From Nipponacmea schrenckii (Eukaryota > Mollusca > Gastropoda > Lottiidae): a stretch of 64,000 nucleotides of DNA. The stretch is taken from positions 38,880,602 to 38,944,601 of the forward strand of contig JAUJPP010000003.1 of the NCBI GenBank assembly GCA_030562195.1, written 5' to 3'. The translations under genes and the position numbers were made by a program. The notes under the pieces are model-generated. The model was not told the DNA's origin. It saw nothing but the letters and a program-made list of their open reading frames with translations, and did no database searches. Numbering within the stretch: position 1 is the stretch's first letter; every line of letters starts with the position of its first letter. Below, in pieces: positions 55,240 through 64,000 of the stretch.

Positions 55240-58200
55240 CTGAAAAATATATAAAGTCGACTCCCGATCACCTATTCTGATTAAAATACAACAGAATATA
55301 CAAATATAGCGATGGCCACCGTAATACGTGATGACAATGGGAGGTTGACAATTGTTATGGGATTATAAAATATTTTTTCTGATGTTCAAAAGAGTTGTCA
55401 TTTGTGATTACGAAGAATCATATCAAGTTTCATTAAAATCCATAAAGAAACCAGCTCACTATCATGCCCATAAAGAATTGAAGAACAAAGGGAGATAAAT
55501 TTAACGTGGTTTCAAAAACAAGAGCAATAACTCATAGTAAATATTTTTTGATTCAACTGATTTTCAACAGGATTCCGTTGGGCTTTAACGAACACTCACA
55601 CCAAGTTTCCATCAAGAAACAAGCTCTATCCACAACGACAGATGCGTTTTCAAAAACAAGGGCAATAACTGATAGTAAACATTTTATGGTTGGTCTTTTT
55701 TTTTTATAGGAAACAGTTAATAACGGCGAGGAATTAACAAGACATTGTATAAGCTACCAGAAAATTATTTGACAGTTAACTTCAAAGAATCGACAATCCA
55801 ATAAAATATTTACATTAGTGGTCTATCTGTTCGATACCTTGTGGAATACTAATTGACTCGACATGTTCTGGATATGTACTTTATTCGTCAACATGTCATT
55901 GAGGATAAAAGACAAATTCGTTTGACTGTCTTTTTTTCTATGGATTTTACCACCTGTTATACTTTATCTGGTATTGGCTTATATATTTCCTGGGAGAGAT
56001 GGTTAGGTTATGACTTGTACGATTATCACATTTTTCAATGACAATTTAATATCTTGGATTGTTCCAGAACAGATTTATTCGATAGTATCCCGTTTGGTTT
56101 CTAAGTAGCTAAAGCCTAACCAATGAAATCACAACATCTGTTCGAGATGTTAAGTCTCGGAAATCAAATCGGCGAATTGAAATTTAATATTTTTTCGATT
56201 TTTTAATATAAATTGTTCATTGAAATTTTTCAAGACTAATCTTTCAGTGTTTCTTTTGCAGTCATGTACTTGATCACCGGAACATATAACTGTCCATTTT
56301 CTTTTTTTTTATCCATTGAATTGCCCCTTGGGCTGAATGTGTATTGAGCCTAATTATGACCAATGTAAAACAAAGAGTTTATTATTATCATTAGAATTAT
56401 GGAATAACGTAAACGTATGATGTATTTCTGACTCAAACTCATACTGAAATCTCATCATCCTTCAATAAGAGATTTTAAATAAAATGATAAACATGAGTTT
56501 TCATATTGCAACCTACCTTCATACACACTACTCCTCTTTCTTCGAGTTCATAACCACTAAGTTGATCCAGTAACTCTTTTACTTGTTGAGAACAATGGAT
56601 TTTTAAGGCTGAAAGATAAGAACTAGTGGTCTGGTGAACGAGGTAAAGGAATTTTAGTTAATATTACATTAATTGTATCATTTAAAGAAACAAATTCGAT
56701 TCGATTTCATTTGTAAATTCCCATGTTCTTGTTCAAAGAGTAGTACTTACTCATCGGATTTCAAATTTACAAAAAAAGTTATAAAGCCAAGCCAAACAAA
56801 CCAATAGCTAAGACTCCTTCTTATCGATTTTTACAAACAAATTCTAACCGATCCAAAAACATTTATAAGTTTGTAAAATCTACTTAACTTCAAGAACTTT
56901 TTTTAAAAGATTTATTTGATGTGGGTACGAAAAACATATGTCACTTGGGAAAAAAATCATTAAAAATGTTTGAGCCTTTGATCATCCCTTGACGCTAATC
57001 GATACAAAAAACGTTGGGATCCTTTCATCTCGTTTACACATTATGGTGCATTGAAATAACGACGTGCACAGAATTAGTGCTGGAAATAGATGACTTGTAT
57101 TTAATCGAAAATGACTGGAATTAATTGAATAGCTGTAAGGTATTCATAGTTGGTAAGAGAGAAAAATTTCATCGTGATTCTCTCGGGAGTGTAAACGTTA
57201 GATAATTGACAATTATTAAACGGAACATTAACCAGATGATATGTAATATTATTATACATGCTTAAACTAGAGACGATGACTTAAATTTATATTTGCACTA
57301 GGGCAGTTTTTGCCTTAGTTTAATAATTCGGTTGTCATTACCTAAAGGTTATCAGTTAAATACTATAACATATATTAAAAATTTGCATTGCAAAGTGGCA
57401 TAAGGCACAAATAATGTTTTATGAGTACTTCACCCAACTCAAGTTGTCTTTAAAGAACGATTGACACATTCCAGACATAAAATCTCTTATTTCAGGCAAA
57501 CAATGTTGAAAGTCAACTATAGCAAAACCATCTAATTTAGCGAAGACCAACAGCGGGCTAACTGAAAATTTGGATGTCTCCGATACACACAAAAAGTAAA
57601 CCTCTTCACAATCCTTTAGAAATGGTCACAAATCAAGGCTGATGTCCTTTTAATTGTTTCCCTTATGTATGAGTACATCTATACAGATAGTGAGATATTT
57701 GCCATATTTTCTAGTCTTAAGAAAACTGATGACAATGACGCAGAGCATTTCCCTGAGGGAATAAAATTTCTATCATTCTACTCAATAAAGTGAATTGAAA
57801 TAGTTCAGGCTCTCTTACGTTTACTTTTACTTAACGGTGTCAGAGGTCTTAAGTTACCCGTAAAAACAGCGCTTTTGATTATTCAAATATTCCAGAGCAA
57901 AGAATTTTATAGAAAATCATTTCACAAGATTGAGTTTCTGGTTTTCAGTGGTTGAACTATTGCAAAATGATGAAAGTTTTCTACATACATTATAAGTTTG
58001 CGGAATTGATCTTAAAAAGGAAATTACAAACGGCATAACTCAATATTAACTTTATCGAAATACAGAACATTATTTTGAGAGGATGAAACTTTGTGGTATA
58101 TTCACCTGTCGGGCAAATTTCGTGAAAAAAGATAGCATTTGGATTTAAATGTTTATGCCTATACGTAAATGTTCCTTTTCCTTCTCTGTTAATGAATACA

Positions 58201-61200
58201 ATAAAATAAAATAAGACTGTATTAAATCTCGACAGCATTACTCGAGGGAACCCGACATTTTCTTTTATCAATTTTGAAGGATTCAGTAACATATGGAATT
58301 AAAGAAGTTTCAAAATATAATTCTGTTTTGGCACTTTATGATTTGCTCAGGATTGGCAATATGATAATGGTAATATCAGTATTCATATTGAATGGTAAGG
58401 TCGGTATAAACTGAAATTGTTCTCCTGTGATCAACATGTGATTATTTTTATTAAATTGTTCAGTAAGTTTGTCTTTTCTATTCAGTATTACTGTTCTTAA
58501 CTTGCCAATAATATTTTCAAAATTGGCCTTATAACGACCATGATCGTAATATTCAATACTTTCAATTGGCACATAATGTCGATTTTACTCATAATTTAGA
58601 ATGTTGGATATAAACACCACAAATTATTATTTTTTCTTTCTACAAAGGAAAGCGCGAACGCAATCCCCCTAACTAAACAATTCTGTTATCGGGTTACCCA
58701 CATTAGGGGCAATCGCAGTCAGTCTCCTCTATGTGCAATGCAGAAGCTGAAAGATTAATGATATCAAATCAGTTGTAATTGGTTAATAATATATCATAAG
58801 TGAACCTGTTTGCTAAAAACTGTCTGATGACAGAAATAATACAGTTCGTGTTTCTGTCCTAAATAATAATGATTACATTCCTCACCACAAAAATCAAATC
58901 AACAAATCATCCTACCTCATATTAAACGAACAGTCAATAAGTTTAAAAGCTTAACTCCTGTTAAAAGTTAAATTCAGCTTATACTCGTTTTTATTGATAA
59001 CTTTTTGTCTGGCACGTTGACACTTTTTCCATGACTATATCACGTTTCTAGAAGATGTGTTGTTTTAGTGAAAGAACAGAAAAATAAAATGTGTTAAGCT
59101 CTAATGCTGAACACCATTTTCCTTTTCCAGTGAGCGAATTATACTGTACTGATCGAGTTATAAGCAATGTCATTTTTTTAGAATAAAAATTATACTGTAC
59201 TGATCGAGTTATAAGCAATGTCATTTTTTTAGAATAAAATGAACGACTTGATCGCAACGAGAATAGTTTTTGATACGGCAAAATGCAGATATTAATGCTA
59301 TTGACATTGTTAATTCAAGCAAAAACGCCCTAATATGAATAAAATGATCGGATTACTGGTTAAACAGAAAGTAATTTGAGTGAAAGTGGCATTACTAATG
59401 TTATGAATTTGGGTTTTTTTAACAACGGTTTTGTATATTGCACCGAGTGGTATTATAATTGTTGTAGACATGGTAATGTCATAAATTTCTTGTCTCAGCT
59501 CTTTAAGGAATATAGTTCTTACCTTCGCCGTGAGACTCCATTCTAGAAGCAGTATTGACAGTATCACCAAATAAACAGTATCGGGGCATTTTCAACCCTA
59601 CGACACCCGCTACACAACTTCCGGTATGTACGCCGATTCTTAATTTAAGCTTATCCTCTGGGCGATGTCGTATTTTGAACTTTCCAATAGCTTCAAGTAA
59701 ATGGAGGGACATAGAGGCTATTTCTCCAGCATGGATAATACCATTGGGTTTTGGTAGACCACTAACTACCATATAGGCATCACCTATAGTCTCTACTTTA
59801 TATACATCATAGTATTCTATTATTGAATCAAATAATGTGTATAGATCATTGAGTAATCCTACAACCTGAAATATAGTCAAACATTATATTATATAAATTC
59901 AATGTCATTAATATGATCACACTGCTACGCGTTTTATTTATTTATTTAATTTTCTATATGAATTTATTATTTGTATATTTTGATGACTGTTAATCTTATA
60001 CATACATATACACATTAAGAGAGAAAAATTGTTATGGATATAGACTTCTATTTAAATCGAAGTCTATATCCATAACAATTGTTCTCTCTTAATGTGCAGT
60101 TATACTTCTAAATGTCTTACAAGGATTACATATACATATTGTGCTTATGTACTTGATCCCAGCAACATAAATCTGCCTAACTAATACATATGTACTTGCA
60201 AATACAAATGCATCATCGAAATAAATTGAAAAAAATTTCATTATAAGTTGTATTATGGTTATTAGTAAGCTATAAAGGAATAGGCAAATATATAAAAGCA
60301 CAACATGCACAAGTATAGATATACTACTATTAACACTAATACTAAGTAAAAGATATTTTCGCCTACGGTTTTGCCTATTCCATTCTTGTTACTATATATA
60401 AACTGAAAGACTATTAAATTTTGAGTTAAGTTGAGTTCATAAACATCAGAATACATATGCTCCTTCTTCTGGAACTATAACAAATGGAAAATGCCTCTTT
60501 GACGACCTGATTCTTTGAAAACAACCTTCTGGTTATGAAAATTGCAATATACGTAGATAGTTAAATTGAAATCAAAAACATATAATACGAATTACCAAAG
60601 CTATTATCAAAATGTAAATGCAATCGTAATAAATATGAAATAAATACCAGACAGTGTAGGCCCATTTATAATTGTATTTAGAAAATTAATGTTCAGAAAT
60701 AGGCAGAGATAGTGCAGAATATTATAGCGAACTAGTAGTGTCGCAATTATAAGAGAAGTTTTAAATTTTCCATGAAATAACAAACTTATGAAACAAACCT
60801 GCATTGGAGTACTTTCAGAGGACATAGCAGTGAATCCACAGATATCACTAAAATATATTGTCACTGATTCGAAAGCTTCAGCTTCTACTTGTTTTCCTGT
60901 CATCAACTGGTCAGCTACAGAACTGAAAAAAAATAAAGGTATATGATTGAAAAATTGATGAAGATAACGAATAGACATTTCTCAAAATAATCTTCACTTG
61001 ATATAAACTTGAACTGGAGCTCATGTAATTGTTCTGCTGTTGTTTGTTCTATTCCACTTAGAGACATTATATTTTCCGATATTCTGTCTGGTAATCTCCC
61101 TCCGCCAGCCCCATCCCTTCCTTGCACGTCAGTGATGCGTTTTGAAGGCCATGTCGTTTGTACCTATGTACGTATATAACATTAGATATTACTGCTATTG

Positions 61201-61355
61201 CAAATACTTGGTACCTTGGTAACATTTGGTGAAGAAGTTCTTCTGTTTTCTTTTTTTCTTGTATGAGTTGATCAGTTCTATCCTCTACCAGTGCTTCTAG
61301 ACTATCGGCATACTTCTCCATAATAGCTAACATATTATCAAATATATTAGCTTTC
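54751..61355 (-). CDS. receptor-type guanylate cyclase, C-terminal part (5' exons outside window)
   Basis: Minus-strand exons 61215-61355, 60799-60922, 59523-59865, 56517-56608 and 54751-55239 join in frame to about 395 residues. Order: coiled-coil linker ([20 protein letters not shown]...LLHQMLP), then a complete class III nucleotide cyclase domain. FSDICGF and [15 protein letters not shown] carry the two metal-binding Asp. The Glu of KVETIGD and the Cys of [18 protein letters not shown] specify guanine, so the product should be cGMP. After the catalytic core ([13 protein letters not shown]) comes a tail of about 140 residues rich in Arg and Ser. The linker and closest resemblance are to membrane receptor cyclases of the natriuretic-peptide type. 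The extracellular, membrane and kinase-homology parts are not in the window, so receptor subtype cannot be named. Confidence 0.92.
55240..56516 (-). other. last intron of the guanylate cyclase
   Basis: 1.28 kb, GT-AG. Contains a family A repeat in reverse (55390-55690) and, near 56315-56395, a retroposon-like end (GCCCCTTGGGCTGAATGTG...TTATTATTATC). Confidence 0.75.
55390..55690 (-). repeat. family A repeat, reversed
   Basis: Read on the minus strand it has AGTTATTGCCCTTGTTTTTG, GGAAACTTGGTGTGAGTGTT and TTGAAAATCAGTTGAATC, the same blocks in the same order as 7090-7575. Confidence 0.6.
56517..56608 (-). CDS. guanylate cyclase, distal catalytic exon
   Basis: Encodes [17 protein letters not shown], then [14 protein letters not shown], matching the xLKIHxSxxTxxxL...LxxRGxxxxKGKG segment of receptor cyclases. 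Acceptor CTTTCAG, donor AAG|GTAGGT, phase 0. Confidence 0.92.
56609..59522 (-). other. guanylate cyclase intron
   Basis: 2.9 kb, GT-AG. The only structure seen is a 51-bp duplication at 59137-59238. Confidence 0.75.
59137..59238 (+). repeat. 51-bp tandem duplication, two copies
   Basis: AATTATACTGTACTGATCGA begins at 59137 and 59188, followed in both copies by GTTATAAGCAATGTC, T7 and AGAATAAA. Confidence 0.9.
59523..59865 (-). CDS. guanylate cyclase, main catalytic exon
   Basis: Encodes [16 protein letters not shown] through [10 protein letters not shown]. It holds the substrate-selecting Glu (KVETIGD), the second metal Asp, the guanine-contacting Cys in [12 protein letters not shown] and the Asn/Arg of NTASR. 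Acceptor TTTCAG, donor GAAG|GTAAGA, phase 1. Confidence 0.95.
59866..60798 (-). other. guanylate cyclase intron with a long hairpin
   Basis: 933 bases, GT-AG, enclosing the inverted repeat at 60011-60096. Confidence 0.78.
60011..60096. repeat. 38-bp inverted repeat (37/38), 10-base loop
   Basis: Arms 60011-60048 and 60059-60096 (CACATTAAGAGAGAA... and ...TTCTCTCTTAATGTG) pair with one mismatch around the loop TATTTAAATC. It could be a small MITE or a transcribed hairpin; it would be part of the cyclase pre-mRNA. Confidence 0.88.
60799..60922 (-). CDS. guanylate cyclase, first catalytic exon
   Basis: Encodes [20 protein letters not shown], then [21 protein letters not shown], including the first metal-binding Asp and the STPMQ helix. 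Acceptor TTTTTCAG, donor CAG|GTTTGT, phase 2 to 0. With the preceding exon the junction reads MLPSSVADQL. Confidence 0.93.
61215..61355 (-). CDS. guanylate cyclase, coiled-coil linker exon
   Basis: Encodes [16 protein letters not shown], then [18 protein letters not shown] and LLHQMLP, the dimerising linker just before the cyclase core. Minus-strand acceptor TTACAG precedes G-AAA-GCT; donor AAG|GTACCA, phase 2. It is the most upstream exon I can find. Confidence 0.9.
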
Positions 61356-64000
61356 CTGTAATAAAATATGTTTAGTTAGTGAGGACACAGATATTTACTG
61401 CAGAACAATATAGTTACTAACATTCTAAGATTTATAAGAATACAATATTCGATATATTTGTCGACACTGTCGCAACGAGCATCGCTTTTTATCAAAAATA
61501 CCAACATATTATGTAATTATTGGATCAAGTGTAGTATATATCTATGTAAGCGTAAACGGAAAAAGGAATATGATTAAAGAACATCGGAAAAGGGGATAAC
61601 GAACTTTTTTAGGGTACTAATCTTGGAACCAATAACATATCCATCGAAGAATAAGTTTCTGAAATATGAGGTTAATCGCGATAGATTGCCATTACCGTGA
61701 GTAAAATTTGGTCAAGCGTCCGGACTCGAGGGAAGACATGCCAGACATTTAGTTCATTTAAATCACTTTTCTAAACCCTTTTTATTCCCTTTGTGTTAGA
61801 AACCATAGGAATATTTCAACGATTATTTGATAAATTTACAAAGAGAAACTGAATTCCAAGAGCGTGAATAAGACAATAATACTTATATTGAAATTTGAAT
61901 TAATTAAGATTCTATCTGGGAAAGTGGATAGTTTAATGCAGTTGAGTTCGTGACTGCTTATTTGATATTAGTTTCGTCGATGAGATCTAATTGAAACTAA
62001 TAACACCAATACAATTTCCAGACGAATGTCATCATCGCCATCAACTTTATAGAACTGATCAAATTGCACTTATCTATTCTAATCAATTGAAATGGTCTAA
62101 TCTTACACCAACATTTACATAGGTCCAATACAGACTCTTGCTTTCAATTGAAACAAAAGTTCCATATTCCCTAATGAAACATTATATTATTCTATTGTAA
62201 TGCATCATAGATACCCGACATCTCATAGGTATCATTAAACGGAATTTTTTCTAAAAAAGCAGAAACTTTGGTTCGGTAATGGCTGCAATGCCGTAGACAT
62301 TGAACTAGACGTTTAAAAGAAATTGTTTTTGATATAATTCGAAGTCAAAGCTATATGCTCAATTAACGACAAAGACGATCTATAAAAGGTTTGTACTTCT
62401 AGTCGAAATATGACCAAGGGTGTAGCCCTGAAAAGAAAGAATGTGTTTTCCGTGAGAACACAGTTTTGCTCCGTGTCTGTGTGTAGGAAAATATCCGAAA
62501 GATCTCAGAAAAGTTCGAATTTGTTTATAAGTTAAATATGGCTGAACATGATAGAGGTTAACCATTTCGATAACATTTCGTATGTATGCCATGATGTTGG
62601 TCTAGTTCGAATTAGAGTTGGATTCGACAAAATATAAATATAAATATATAGCGTTTAAACCTTTTGTACACAGTTTCACATTAATCTATTCATTAGATTC
62701 AAGACAAATATGCAAATGAACTTGTGCCCTTATAGACAATGGAAATTGATTTCACATGTTTATTTTTGTATTTAGTAGAGACTAAATTAAAAAATGAGAA
62801 AACTAGTGGCTATCAAGTCGCAACACAAATACTACTGTAATTGAAGTCCAATACACAGTAGACCTGAAACAATTAACGATATAATAACACAAAGTTACAT
62901 TTCACACGCAACAAATAATTCCCTGGATACTGTAGATTTATCTTGTTCCTATATAACATTACCAGATCGCTGATTTAGCAAGTAGGGTGAGGTTCAGATG
63001 CTTAAGATAAGCATTTATAAGAATTTGTTAGCGTTTTGAAGAACGACCTTGAAAAATAAACAATTCGATTTGAAGATCATTGTAATAAATTTCAAGGACT
63101 TACACGAAAAGGGATTTTTATGATAATCAGATTGCTATGGCGTTGAGCCTAGAGTAGCGAGAATAGCAATTAGAGAGGTATGCATGGAGAAGGGATATCA
63201 AGATAAAATAGAATTAGGCACAGAAAAAAGTAAAGACATTGGGGAGTACAGAACAATAATTAGAATTAAAAGAATGAATCGACTGGGAGAAGAGAGGAAG
63301 AAAAATCCCAGGGAATAGTGAAATGTGGCAGTAAATACAGGGATATATGGTAGAACCATAATGGAAAAAACGGGAGTAACAAAACTCATAGTAGAGGGTA
63401 GGAGAGAAGACGTAGCTAAAGTAAAATGAGTAACGGGAGAAAATGGTGGTTAGTGGAGAAACTTAAGAGCTCGATATAAGGAAAAGTGCACAAAATGCGG
63501 ATCAGTTTAAATGGAGATGTAGAAGAAAAGAATTCAATGTGGGTCGCTGGGTTACTCTCTTATATTGAGAGGTACATTTGTACCTCGGTGCAATGCTTCG
63601 AATTACAGTACTCCAAAGACTTATGTAGGATCGACATCCTTATCATGCTAAACATACTGTCTTAACTACTAAGATTTGATTTGAATGTTTAAATATTTTT
63701 TAAAAGTAGCCTCAGTGGTTAAAAAAGAAAAGAAAAAAAAAAGAAAAGTAAATTCAGGGTTCCTTCCCTTGAAATTAAAACGTATACAAAAGAGTCAATC
63801 TGTGAATTAAATATTGAATTCAAATTCAGTAGCAATTTAAATGGGCTAAACACCGGATCTATCTCAACAACGTCTAAAGTAGTATAATAATCATATTGTC
63901 AGGTTACGATGATTCTTCTAGGGTTAATAAAACAGCAGGGCTTTGCCTTGCATTATTAGATAAGTGACCTCAGGCTTTGCCTAATATTACTATATAAAGA
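61356..64000. other. upstream intron of the guanylate cyclase, no exon seen
   Basis: No kinase-homology or transmembrane exon could be recognised on the minus strand, so this is probably one large intron running off the window. It includes a purine-rich stretch (63170-63480) and a small hairpin GAGGTACATTTGTACCTC near 63570. Confidence 0.55.

Noticed and set aside
60923..61127. Possible extra guanylate cyclase exon (frame with [19 protein letters not shown])
   Set aside because: No acceptor and donor pair keeps frame with both flanking exons, and the direct junction already gives a contiguous MLPSSVADQL as in other cyclases.
61356..64000. Kinase-homology or transmembrane exons of the guanylate cyclase
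   Set aside because: I looked for them on the minus strand and found no recognisable segment; they probably lie beyond the window.

Overview
The window looks like AT-rich nuclear DNA of an invertebrate animal, most likely a mollusc or other lophotrochozoan. That placement is an inference from long introns with short exons, from tRNA-derived SINEs carrying tail motifs I associate with molluscan SINEs, and from abundant foldback elements and minisatellites. There is no operon structure, rRNA, convincing tRNA gene or CRISPR array. Two protein-coding genes of the host dominate the window and they converge tail to tail.

Gene 1 (+, about 4667-50894) has 14 coding exons spread over 46 kb. All junctions keep frame and give an 815-residue type II membrane protein of the M13 (neprilysin/endothelin-converting-enzyme) family. 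It keeps the full-length architecture, the paired cysteines and the C-terminal core, but the zinc-binding HExxH motif is replaced (F-G-S-F-G in the best alignment), the active-site His near the C-terminus is missing and the terminal CxxW reads CPVV. The glutamate and aspartate of the second zinc motif survive (E709, D713). It is therefore predicted to be a non-peptidase M13 homologue. Intron 3 uses a GC-AG splice pair, and exon 6 was recovered only by frame logic.

Gene 2 (-, 61355 down to 54751, 5' end beyond the window) is the C-terminal part of a receptor-type guanylate cyclase: coiled-coil linker, complete class III cyclase domain with guanine-specifying Glu and Cys, and a Ser/Arg-rich tail of about 140 residues. 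The 3' ends of the two genes are about 3.9 kb apart. In vertebrates neprilysin degrades natriuretic peptides that activate receptor guanylate cyclases, so the pairing is suggestive, but a functional link here is speculation.

Mobile and repeated DNA fills the introns. The most striking element is a 2723-bp transposon (32631-35353, intron 5) with inverted termini of about 260 bp, each built from about ten copies of an ATAAATGTAA-centred unit, flanked by AGTGA. It carries on the minus strand a broken OTU-type cysteine-protease domain followed in frame by a coding 24-bp minisatellite of about 38 units and a conserved-looking C-terminal domain. Intron 2 contains a nearly identical 1659-bp tandem duplication (18807-23346), one copy carrying an extra 1209 bp that itself holds a TTAA-flanked 490-bp MITE-like element. 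Foldbacks occur at 31.5, 41.7 and 60.0 kb, SINEs at 43.2 and 49.5 kb, and tandem arrays at 38.6, 42.3, 46.1, 51.6 and 59.1 kb. The first 4.6 kb and the last 2.6 kb hold no gene I can support.
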